Source of the DNA: Streptomyces wedmorensis
GTDB taxonomy: Bacteria; Actinomycetota; Actinomycetes; Streptomycetales; Streptomycetaceae
Length of the DNA: 64,000 nt
Assembly: GCF_000716445.1 (NCBI RefSeq)
Contig: NZ_JNWK01000025.1
Coordinates: forward strand, 1-64,000
Direction of reading: 5' to 3'
The stretch's first letter is position 1. Each line of letters begins with the position of its first letter. Below are positions 25,076 through 33,648 of the stretch, one piece after another. Both the position numbers and the translations under genes were made by a program. A model generated the notes under the pieces. It was not told where the DNA came from. It searched no databases and saw only the letters and a list, made by a program, of their open reading frames with translations.

Positions 25076-25365
25076 GTCCGTCAGCGGTTGGTTGCCGGTT
25101 TTTCGGTGCTCGAAATCGGTGGCGGACGTGCGCTTTCCGACCAGTGACAGGCGTGACTCCGACGCCGTGGTGTTCGGCCGCAGAGCCTCCTCAAAAACCC
25201 GTTGGCGGAACCACGGCAGCCACTGCTACGTTTCCGGAGGCCGTGCAAGAGAGTGAGGAGGTGGTACCCGTGAACGTATCGACATGGGTGCTCCCCTCCA
25301 GGGTCACGGTCGGGCGGTAGGTCGTCCGGGAGCGCCGTTCCATGGCACTCCCGAAAGGCATGACC

Positions 25366-26106
25366 ATGCAATTCACTTCTGAACAGCGTCTCGACGACGC
25401 TGTCCTTGAGCGCGAATTCACCCTCGGCGAGATCCCCGGCATCCTGTGGACGCCCGGATCTGCATCCACATCCGCACCGGCGCCGCTGATCCTGCTCAGC
25501 CCCCCTCCTCTCGGGCTGCGCAAGATGTACCCCCGGCTGCTGGCCCGGGCCCGGCACTCCGCGGCGGACGGCTTCGCCACGGCCACCATCGAGCTCCCCG
25601 GAAGCGGCGACCGGCCCCGTTTGCCCGCAGCCGAGCAGGCCGTCGCCGACCTGCGCCGGGCTATGGAGGCCGGCGAGCCGGTCAGCGACGAGATCATCGA
25701 CGCCCTTATCCTCCCCCTGGTCGACAAGGCGGTCCCGGAATGGCAGGTCGCCCTGGACGCCCTCCTGTCGCTGCCCGAGATCGGCGGCCCGGTCGGGTAC
25801 TCGGGGGGAGTGATCTCCATCGGGACCCGGCTGGCGGTGGTCGAGCCGCGTATCTCGGCCGCTGTTCTGTTCGCCGGGAGTTTCGTCCCTCGCGCCATGT
25901 TCGAGGAGGCCCGCCAGGTCACCATCCCTCTGCACGTCCTGCTGCAGTGGGACGACGAAGGGAACGACCGGCAGGCGGCCCTGGACCTGTTCGACGCCTT
26001 CGGCTCCAAGGAGAAGACGCTGCACGCCAATATGGGCGGGCACACCGGCGTCCCGCAGTTCGCGGGGGACGCCGCGGCCCAGTTCTTCACCCGACACCTG
26101 AAGTGA
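25366..26106 (+). CDS. Alpha/beta hydrolase (dienelactone-hydrolase-like)
   Basis: The 246-residue protein starts at ATG 25366, with GAAAGG 8 bp upstream; two further in-frame ATGs lie at 25342 and 25360. A plausible triad is Ser146 in GYSGG, Asp196 in LQWDDEGN and His226 in MGGHTGV. The loop that in related proteins usually carries a His-Gly or His-Pro-Gly-Gly oxyanion motif reads SPPPLG here, so activity may be altered or lost. It is cargo between two inverted IS5-type ends, and a hairpin follows at 26202. Substrate unknown. Confidence 0.8.
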   Translation: MQFTSEQRLDDAVLEREFTLGEIPGILWTPGSASTSAPAPLILLSPPPLGLRKMYPRLLARARHSAADGFATATIELPGSGDRPRLPAAEQAVADLRRAMEAGEPVSDEIIDALILPLVDKAVPEWQVALDALLSLPEIGGPVGYSGGVISIGTRLAVVEPRISAAVLFAGSFVPRAMFEEARQVTIPLHVLLQWDDEGNDRQAALDLFDAFGSKEKTLHANMGGHTGVPQFAGDAAAQFFTRHLK

Positions 26107-26201
26107 CGCCGGGCCGTCAGGCCACCAGCAGACGGTAGCCGTGTTGGCCAGGATGCTGCTCATCTAGGGACGGGTCCCAGCCCCCCCTCGGCTCCCTACA
26201 C

Positions 26202-26237
26202 CACGGGCCCCTGCCAGACTCTTGGCAGGGACCCGTG
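26202..26237. terminator. Hairpin after the alpha/beta hydrolase gene
   Basis: A 15-bp stem with one mismatch (26202-26216 with 26223-26237) and loop GACTCT lies 95 bp past the hydrolase stop. The rest of the 332-bp gap up to 26438 shows nothing recognisable except the presumed left end of the ISL3 element. Confidence 0.6.
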
Positions 26238-26438
26238 CTGCCCGAAGCCATGAATTGCTCGACGTCTGCAGAGCTTCGAGTGCTGCCCAAACCCGTGTAC
26301 AGGTGCTGTCAGCTCGTGGGTTCTGGCTCAGCTTTCGTGCAGTGGCCACGGTGAGTGACGGCTGAGCGTCTCCGGACGGTATGCGAAGGCACCCGAAAAT
26401 GGACGGTGGTCAGTGCCGCTGGGCTGACAGTCCGGGCC

Positions 26439-28040
26439 ATGGAAGACGTTGCACTCCAGCTGAAGGCGCTGTTGTTCCCGGCGATCGCGGACATCGCGGT
26501 GCGGTCGGTGCACGTGAATATCGAGAACGTGCGCCTTGACGCGCAGGGCACCACGGCCGGCGCCGCCTGCCCGGGATGCGGCGTCGGCTCGACCCGGGTT
26601 CACAGCTCCTACCTGCGGTTTCTCGCTGATGCCCCGAGCGCCGGACGTAGCGTTGTACTCCGGCTGCGGGTCCGGCGATTCCGGTGCGGGAATTCCAAGT
26701 GCCCACGTCAGACGTTCGTGGAGCAGATATGCGGTCTCACCCGCAGGCACGGCCAGCGCACCGAACGGCTGCGTTCCATCCTGACCACAGTCGGCCTCGC
26801 CCTGGCTGGTCGAGCCGGCGCCCGCCTGGCTGCCATGCTCGGCATGTCCATCAGCCGGAGCACGGTCCTGCGCCTGGTCGAGGCGCTGCCCGAGCCGGAG
26901 GTGCCGACGCCTCGGGTGGTCGGCGTTGATGAGTACGCCACCCGCAAGGGCCGCCGCTACGGCACTGTCCTGGTGGACGTCGAGACCCGCCGGCCGATTG
27001 ATCTCCTGCCTGATCGAGAAGCATCAAGCCTGGCCGCCTGGCTCGCACAGCGGCCCGGGATCGAGGTCGTCTGCCGGGACCGCGCACCGTTCTTCGCGGA
27101 AGGCGCCACCGCCGGGGCACCCCAGGCGACGCAGGTCGCGGACCGCTGGCACTTATGGCACAACCTGGGGGAAGCCGCTGAGCGGGCGGTGGCCCGCCAC
27201 CGCCAGTGCCTTCGGGTTCTGGTCCCCGATCCCGAGGCGAAGGCCGACGAACCGGCGCCGCCCGAGGAGAAGACGGACTCTCCCTGGCGGAGCGAGCGGT
27301 TCGCCAACCGCGTCCTAGCCCGGCACGCCACGGTCCACGCGCTGCTGGAAGCCGGCCACAGCCGACGCTCCATCGGGCGCCAGCTCCAGATGACCCACCG
27401 CACCGTCAAGAGCCTCGCTGACGCTGCGAAGCCGGAAGACCTCTTTCGCGGCCAGTGGCAGCACAACCGAACCTCCGTCCTTGACGAGTACAAGCCCTAC
27501 CTGGACGAACGCTGGGACGAGGGCTGCACCAACGCCTGGAAGCTCTGGGAAGAGATCGTTCCCTTGGGCTATCGCGGCAGCTACGGCCGGGTCAGCGCCT
27601 ACCTGCGAGAGAAACGGACCTCGCCACGACCGGTCACGGCGCAACCGCCGGCACCCCGCGTGGTGACGAGATGGATTCTCAGCCGTCCCGAGACGCTGAC
27701 CGAGACCGAACAGCTCCGGCTCAAAGCCGTCCTGGCCAACTGCCCTGAACTCGATGCCCTGACCGGTCACGTTCGGTCCTTCGCCCAGATGCTCACCGAG
27801 CGCCAGGGCGAGCGGCTCCCGCAGTGGCTCGACGCCGTCCGCCAGGACGACCTGCCCAGCCTCCACACTCTCGCGGCCGGCATCGACCGAGACCGCGACG
27901 CCGTCATCGCCGGTCTGACGCTGCCCTGGAACTCCGGAGTCGTCGAAGGTCACGTAAACCGGATCAAGATGCTCAAGCGCCAGATGTTCGGCCGCGCAGG
28001 CTTTGACCTGCTTCGCAAACGGGTCCTGCTCGCCCCGTAG
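26439..28040 (+). mobile_element. ISL3-family transposase, apparently intact
   Basis: The 533-residue transposase (ATG 26439) has an N-terminal zinc finger (CPGCG with a later CGNSKCPRQ), a helix-turn-helix region, and the ISL3 DDE domain. Catalytic strands are visible as PRVVGVDEYATRKGRRYGTV, QVADRWHLWHNLGEAAERAV and SGVVEGHVNRIKMLKRQMFG. It is full length for the family, with no frameshift. I could not find matching inverted repeats: the DUF4259 gene starts only 57 bp after the stop codon, so the right end of the IS may be lost and the element stranded. Confidence 0.9.
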
Positions 28041-28096
28041 TCGTGTTGTCAGCGCCTCATGCGAGGATCCGGGCGACCATACGCAAGGAGATCAGC

Positions 28097-28528
28097 ATGG
28101 GCACCTGGGATACCGGTCCCTTCGACAACGACACAGCCGCGGACTTCGCCAACGCCCTCGACGAAGCCGAGCCCGAGGCGCGCGAAGCCCTGATCCGAGG
28201 CGTCCTCATCCGGACGATCGATGCAACCGGCTATCTCACGGAAGCAGAAGAGGCGGTGGCCGCCGCCGCCTTGATCGCGGCGCAATGCCCAGGAGGCGAG
28301 CCCGTCGACATGTCCTACGGTCCGGAAACACCAATGCCCCTGTTCCCTTCCGACCTTCGGGCACTCGCCGACGAAGCCCTCGCCCGCATCGTCGGCGACG
28401 AGGATGGGCCAGCCTCAAACTGGGTCGACCCGGAGGACTGGAAGCAGTGGCGAGCCATACTGACGCGCCTTCGCGCAGTGCTTGCCCCGCCACCCCCTTC
28501 CATTGCTCTCTTCGATGTTCAGCCGTAA
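28097..28528 (+). CDS. DUF4259 protein
   Basis: The 143-residue protein starts at ATG 28097 with AAGGAG ideally placed. The family hallmark is the N terminus MGTWDTGPFDNDTAADFA, followed by acidic helices and a C-terminal WVDPEDWKQWRAILTRLRAVL. DUF4259 proteins are small cytoplasmic proteins of unknown role, often scattered in accessory regions. Its position directly behind the ISL3 transposase and ahead of an IS5-type remnant marks it as island cargo. Confidence 0.85.
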   Translation: MGTWDTGPFDNDTAADFANALDEAEPEAREALIRGVLIRTIDATGYLTEAEEAVAAAALIAAQCPGGEPVDMSYGPETPMPLFPSDLRALADEALARIVGDEDGPASNWVDPEDWKQWRAILTRLRAVLAPPPPSIALFDVQP

Positions 28529-28624
28529 CGGGGCGTCACTCAGCACGGAAGTTGTGCCAGAACCGGCTCGTGAACAATGCCACTCGATCGCACCCTTTTC
28601 CGGAAAACCCCATCAATGGGCTTC

Positions 28625-28980
28625 TACCTTCCGCGGCCTGGACAACGACATCCGCGACCCCGTGATCGTCACCGGCTACACCGCCAGCCGCACCCACAAA
28701 CTCACCGCCGGTCAGAAGGAAGCCAACCGCGTCCTCGCCGTCGGACGCGCACCGGTCGAGCACGGCTTCGCCCACCTCAAGAACTGGCGGATCCTCACCA
28801 AACTCCGTACCGATCCCGCCCACGCCACCCAACTCCTGCGTGCTCTGCTCGTCCTGACGAACCTCGAAGTCGACCGCTGACGGACGATCTTGTCCGCAGA
28901 CTTCCGCCCGCGACCAGCACGAGCACCACGAGAGCCGATCACACTAGCCCTTTGACCTGCGACTTAAAGTTGGCGGGAGC
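28625..28980 (+). mobile_element. IS5-type transposase C-terminal remnant with terminal repeat
   Basis: The reading frame from about 28625 to the TGA at 28880 matches the end of an IS5-group DDE transposase: FRGLDNDIRDPVIVTGYTAS, LTAGQKEANRVLAVGRAPVE, then HGFAHLKNWRILTKLRTDP. The first two thirds of the gene are missing. About 100 bp downstream lies the terminal repeat, which ends AAGTTGGCGGGAGC at 28979-28980. The same end recurs inverted at 24981-25075. Confidence 0.75.
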
Positions 28981-29018
28981 TCAGTGGGGCACAAGCACCG
29001 ACGAAGCGGGGGGTTGCC

Positions 29019-29207
29019 ATGGCGTTGGCCATGTGTCCACTGTGCAGCGACGATGAGGACATCGTGGTGGTCCGCACGTTCGACGGCGGACGTCGGCTCG
29101 TGAAGCACCGGTACGGTTATGAATCGGAGCACAGGGAGCCCATCGTCCCGCATAGGGAGCCGCTCCGCTCCTTCCAAGACCTCAAGGCAAGGGCAGGCCC
29201 CTCCTGA
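29019..29207 (+). pseudogene. Truncated Cys-pair (zinc-ribbon-like) protein fragment
   Basis: A 62-residue frame begins ALAMCPLCSDDEDIVVVRTF, with a CPLC pair suited to zinc binding, after a run of G that can serve as a ribosome-binding site. It reads smoothly to SFQDLKAR and then ends in four unrelated residues, at the point where the antisense DUF2326 remnant begins. The natural C terminus, probably with a second Cys pair, seems to have been removed by a deletion. Confidence 0.5.
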
Positions 29208-29620
29208 GGCTCGGCGCGCCGGACCGCAATCTCCCACCCCGTGGACTCCAGGACCTGCGCGGTCTCGTGCTGCTTCCGGAGCGCTTCGAGGGCCGCCTGC
29301 TTCTGAGTGAGGACTTGTTGCAGCCCCGTCAGGCCGTCAAGGGCCCCACCTTCCCGCAGAGACTTGATCGTCGCGGTGAGCTTCGCCCCCAGCCGCTCGC
29401 GCTCCCGTGCCCGCTCCGCAAGACGCTTTTCGTCTCGGGGATCTCGTCGGCGAGATAGCGCCGCTGGTTGTGGACGACCGACGCGTGAAAGCCACGAACG
29501 TCGTCGAAGGTCCCGTCCACCTTGCCGGGAAGCACCACACCGAGCTCGCGGAAGGCGGCATCCAGGTTTACGAGGAGCGGGACACTGGCCGGAGCGGGCT
29601 GCTGGACTGCATGTACGCGC
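29200..29620 (-). pseudogene. DUF2326 (ABC-three-component system) remnant, frameshifted
   Basis: Two minus-strand frames together give the middle of a DUF2326 coiled-coil protein. The first reads LVNLDAAFRELGVVLPGKVD, then FDDVRGFHASVVHNQRRYLA. After a frameshift near 29440 the second continues EKRLAERARERERLGAKL and GALDGLTGLQQVLTQKQAAL. Both ends of the gene are missing. DUF2326 proteins are the ATPase-like partner in ABC-3C anti-phage systems, so this is a decayed defence gene. Confidence 0.65.
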
Positions 29621-29710
29621 TGTTGGGTGATCGACACACCGAGGAGGACACTCCCCACTCCGGGAATCGCCCGGGCGGTAGGGTTCGACAGCCCTGTACA
29701 AGCGAACCCC

Positions 29711-32700
29711 ATGGAGTCAGTGGTGAGTTGGACGCCCAGGTCAATCTTCCAGACTCTGCTATCGGCGTATCCCTCCGTCCCAGAGGGGAGACCGAGAAGC
29801 GTCCACGAAGGCTTCGCCGTCCTCGATTTCGAGATGCGCTTTCTTACCCTGCTCTCAACCGCGGCCATCCGTGCCACAGGCTCCCAAGCGCCCAAAATCG
29901 GCCGATCGCCGGGCCTCGGAGAATGGATCTCACTGCTCCGCGCAAACGGCCGTAAGCTCAAAGACTGCCCGGGATCGCCTCAGGCGCTGGTGGCGCGTGC
30001 GGTGTTCCGTTCCCTCGATCTCTTCGATCGCGGGGATCCCAGCGCGCCTCCAGAGTTCCGCAATGTCAAGCGCCTCCGGGACCACATCAGTCACGGCGGT
30101 CCGCTGCCGACCGGCCATGCGGAATCAGCAACCCTCGACAGCCTGGTCCACGGCATCGCCGAAGCCATTGCAGAGTGCCTGGACGGTGCCGACCTCCGCA
30201 TCGAGGCCGCCAGCAGCGCCGAACAGCGGCCAGTCTTCGCCTGGGGCGGGGAAGAAGTGCTGCTATGGCCGCTCATGTATGTGACACAAGCTGACACCTG
30301 GCACCTGTACTCGCGATCCGCCAAGAGCGGGGGCCCAGGCTACATGTGCTTCGACACGCGAGATGCCATCCGGGTTCCCTCTGACGAACTCCTCATCGTG
30401 GCGCTCAACCCTCTTCTGAAGCCGCTGCGGACTGATCGGACTCTGCGGGATTTCATCGAAGACGCAGGCAGGGACCTCAAGGGCTTTGCCGAAGAGGACA
30501 CCGAACCTTTGTACGCGGATCGCGAGCACGGGTTCGAATACTACTGGGACAAGGCGACCTCCGACGGCACCATGCCACGCCGCGATTACTTCCGGCTCGG
30601 TCCCGATAACGCAAGGGAATGGCAGGACGCGGACCGCTGGGTCCCGTACTCTCAGTACCTCCGCGACCTTGCCAACTGGCATGTCGTAGCCACCCGGTTC
30701 CGCCAGCGCATGGAGCAGATGGAGACTCGCCTGGCGCAGGACGAGCGCGAGACTCTGGGGTGGCCGACGCAGCCTCAGCACAGCACCCGGATGGCCCGCG
30801 TCGTCGTGTCCGACATGGATGGCAGCCACAAGCAGCCTGAGTGCTCCTTCGCGGACCTGGTCGGCTCCGTCGACAAAGACCTGCAGGCAAATCGAGGCCA
30901 GACCCAGGTGGTCTTCATCAACGGCGAGGCCGGGATCGGCAAGACGCGTGCCATGGTCGACGCCGCCCGGTCACGAGCACGACAGGTCGAGCAGGAGCTG
31001 CTCGAGAAGGGCGCTTGCGACCTTCCGCTGTTCCTCTACGTCCGCTCAACGGGGCACGTTCTGGACAGCCTCACGACCGTGGTCAACGGAGCTGTCACCG
31101 CCACGCGCAACCTCACCGACGGAGGGGTCAAGGCACTCTGCCGGAACGGTCTGATGATCCTGCTCATCGACGGATTCGACGAGCTACTCGGAGGCGCCGG
31201 CTACAGCGACGCCCTCGGTTCTCTGCGTCCTTGGCTCAGCGAGCTCGGGGGCCGAGGTGTTGTCGTGGTGTCCGCGCGTTCCTCGTATTACATGGGGCAG
31301 TACCGGGCCAGCGCGGAACGAGCCACGGATCAGGGAATGCCGTTCGTGCAGCACCGCATCGCGGAGGTACAGCGCTGGCGCCAAGCGGAGACTGCGTCCT
31401 TCCTCGCGGACTACAGCGTCCCGGCTTCAGCCATAGAGACTTTGTCGCGGCAAGACCGCGAGCTGCTCGGGCTCCCGTTCTTCGCCCGCGCCTTCGCCGA
31501 GATCCATCGCAGCCCCGATGCACGGACAAGCCTCCAGAACAATTCACTGACGCAACAACTCCTTAGCCAGTACGTGGCCCGAGAGGAGCGGAAGCTCGCT
31601 GCCGAGGACGGAAATGCCGCGCTCCTCAACCGAGATGAACTGAATCGCGTGTTCGAACTCGTGGCGGAGACCATGGCCGGCAACGAGGAGCGTGAAGCGG
31701 CCGTGAGCGACCTTGAGGACGCTGCGGAGCAGGCCATAGTCGCAGAGCTGAGCTCCCGGAAGGGACTGCAGAAGCGACTGCCAGTGCTGTGCGGCCTGAC
31801 CGGCGTCTCGGGGGACGCTTCGTCCAGCCGGTTTCAGTTCCAACACGAACTGTTCTTCGACCAGTTCCTCGCTGGCGCCATCGGGCATTACCTGCGTGAG
31901 GGACAGATCAGTCAGTTCGAGCGGATGTTGAAGGAGTCTCACTGGCGGTCGGCCACCGTCGTTCGCATCGTTGCCGCGGCCGGCCCGGCCACCACAGCCG
32001 CAGCCCTCGCCGAACTGCGAACGACTGCGGATCAGGCGGAGGGCACGACGGTGGCCTCCACGAACTTGGGGGCCCTGTGGGCAGCCGTCATCCGCGCCAC
32101 GGGCCGCATGCCCAACACCGCCATTGCCGGCGCGGTCTTCTCCGAGGAGCTCGACCTCAGCGCCATCGATTGCCCCGGCGGCCGACTGATCGACTGCGAA
32201 GTCGACTCGTTGGTCTTGCCATCCGGCAAGGGTTGGCAGCTGTCCATGCAGTCCACCCCGATCAAGCGCATACGGTCCGAACTCGTCTCGCCGGACTTGT
32301 CGGGTCTCCGTGGGGTGCAGCACAAGTATCTGACACAGCTCCTCCTTAAGCCTGACACATTCGCAGACCGCAGTGACGAGGTTCTTGAGGCACTGCGCGC
32401 GCATGGAGTGCAAGTGGTCGACGCGGATCCCGAAGTCCAACCCAAACCGTCTGCCCTGACGCAGGCCAGCCTGTATTTTCTCGGGTGCTTGTCCCGAAGG
32501 GCAGAGCACGCCGTCGTGCTGCGACAGGACCACACGCCGGAGGACACACGCCTGACCTGGGCCCTGACGTACGGTGCCGCCTCGTGGCGCAAGTTCGTCA
32601 AGGCTCTTAACGAGGCGTCCCTGGCCCTGGTCGAGCCCTTCTCCGCAAGCGGTGAACGGAAGCTGCGCCTGCGCCTGAAGACCAATGCCAGCACGATCCT

Positions 32701-32764
32701 CGCTAACGACGGGACTCGCACGGACATCGAAGGCTTCTGGCGGAGCTTGGAAGGACGGAAGTGA
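29711..32764 (+). CDS. Large NACHT/STAND-type NTPase with HEPN-like N terminus
   Basis: The 1017-residue protein (ATG 29711, chosen because upstream residues overlap the antisense DUF2326 remnant) has three regions. The N-terminal 150 residues are helical, with KRLRDHISHGG (Arg123, His128), like the R-x4-H HEPN RNase motif. Near residues 400-600 lies a P-loop NTPase: Walker A NGEAGIGKT with Lys411, Walker B MILLIDGFDELL with Asp487, and RGVVVVSARSS as sensor. The remainder is long and helical without clear repeats. NACHT proteins with effector N termini act in bacterial anti-phage defence. TAGGGT near 29680 could be a -10 element. Confidence 0.75.
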   Translation: MESVVSWTPRSIFQTLLSAYPSVPEGRPRSVHEGFAVLDFEMRFLTLLSTAAIRATGSQAPKIGRSPGLGEWISLLRANGRKLKDCPGSPQALVARAVFRSLDLFDRGDPSAPPEFRNVKRLRDHISHGGPLPTGHAESATLDSLVHGIAEAIAECLDGADLRIEAASSAEQRPVFAWGGEEVLLWPLMYVTQADTWHLYSRSAKSGGPGYMCFDTRDAIRVPSDELLIVALNPLLKPLRTDRTLRDFIEDAGRDLKGFAEEDTEPLYADREHGFEYYWDKATSDGTMPRRDYFRLGPDNAREWQDADRWVPYSQYLRDLANWHVVATRFRQRMEQMETRLAQDERETLGWPTQPQHSTRMARVVVSDMDGSHKQPECSFADLVGSVDKDLQANRGQTQVVFINGEAGIGKTRAMVDAARSRARQVEQELLEKGACDLPLFLYVRSTGHVLDSLTTVVNGAVTATRNLTDGGVKALCRNGLMILLIDGFDELLGGAGYSDALGSLRPWLSELGGRGVVVVSARSSYYMGQYRASAERATDQGMPFVQHRIAEVQRWRQAETASFLADYSVPASAIETLSRQDRELLGLPFFARAFAEIHRSPDARTSLQNNSLTQQLLSQYVAREERKLAAEDGNAALLNRDELNRVFELVAETMAGNEEREAAVSDLEDAAEQAIVAELSSRKGLQKRLPVLCGLTGVSGDASSSRFQFQHELFFDQFLAGAIGHYLREGQISQFERMLKESHWRSATVVRIVAAAGPATTAAALAELRTTADQAEGTTVASTNLGALWAAVIRATGRMPNTAIAGAVFSEELDLSAIDCPGGRLIDCEVDSLVLPSGKGWQLSMQSTPIKRIRSELVSPDLSGLRGVQHKYLTQLLLKPDTFADRSDEVLEALRAHGVQVVDADPEVQPKPSALTQASLYFLGCLSRRAEHAVVLRQDHTPEDTRLTWALTYGAASWRKFVKALNEASLALVEPFSASGERKLRLRLKTNASTILANDGTRTDIEGFWRSLEGRK

Positions 32765-32910
32765 GCTGCCGTACCGCCTGCGCTCCGTAGGTCCTGGGCT
32801 TGCCGGCCTCATTGCACCCGGTCAGGCATCCACACGACCAGGCAACTCCAGTGCACATGTGGCGCGCCTTGACCGAGTCAAGGTGCGCCACAAACCTTCT
32901 CAGCTAGGAC

Positions 32911-32931
32911 TGGTCCCCGACTGGTCCCCAA
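32911..32931. repeat. Phased arm-type repeat near the right att core
   Basis: TGGTCCCCGA at 32911-32920 and TGGTCCCCAA at 32922-32931 are 11 bp apart, about 40 bp from the core repeat. Orientation and distance mirror the copy at 23524-23544. Confidence 0.5.
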
Positions 32932-32940
32932 AAACGATCA

Positions 32941-32972
32941 AGAGGCCGTTTTGGATTGCTCCAAAACGGCCT

Positions 32973-32974
<2 letters not shown>
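32941..32974 (-). terminator. tRNA-Pro terminator hairpin
   Basis: A perfect 15-bp stem (32941-32955 with 32960-32974) and loop TTGC lie about 20 bp beyond the tRNA 3' end. A second short hairpin (GACTCTTTCGAGTC) lies between it and the tRNA. Confidence 0.8.
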
Positions 32975-33067
<93 letters not shown>

Positions 33068-33648
33068 GTGCCCGTCTGACCTGGGGTTCCCCCTGGCCGA
33101 ACGCGCATGAGAACAATACCGCACTTTCTCGGGTGGTCACGAACGGCTTTCTCGGCGTGCGTGGGCGGGGGTACGCGGGCGAGGGGGTGCTCACCCTGTG
33201 TGACGCTCTGGTGCGCCGGGGCGTGCGCTCGTGCGCCCCTTGGCCGGGGGACGGGAGGGGGGAATGGGAGGGTCCGGGGGCCCGTCACCTGGGCGGGAAG
33301 GAAGGCGGAGGGGATCCGGAATGTCGCCTCTTTGGTGATGAAGGTGCTGATGTGGTGAGGCAGGGGAGGCCGGGGCCATATGCCCGGGACTTCGTTGCCT
33401 TTGGCATGTGGCAGAAACCTGCCCACGGGGAAGGGACCCGGGATCGGACCGAGCAGGCCAAGACCATGCGAAACACAGTCGGAAACAAACGTCAACCATT
33501 CCGGTTTCGGCCAAAAATCGTGGCGATATTGCTCCACCCCGGAAAGATCAACACCATGAAGTGGTCGGCCTGTTCGGGACGGGGCCACTGCCGATGCACC
33601 ACCTGCTCGGTCGACTTGCCGATCAGGAGCTTCGCGGGAGGGACTCGG
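33068..33648. other. Intergenic region between tRNA-Pro and the acyl-CoA dehydrogenase gene
   Basis: 580 bp without a convincing gene. It is G-rich on the left and less GC-rich near 33460-33560, where the dehydrogenase promoter is likely. TATTGT on the minus strand near 33115 could be the tRNA -10 element. Confidence 0.4.

Noticed and set aside
26107..28096. Inverted terminal repeats for the ISL3 element
   Set aside because: The left flank near 26300-26340 looks like an ISL3 end, but no matching inverted sequence occurs between 28041 and the next gene, so the element limits are not claimed.
29329..29961. Complete minus-strand gene overlapping the NACHT gene start
   Set aside because: Only the middle resembles DUF2326, it needs a frameshift to continue, and the first part is antisense to the NACHT gene with no homology.
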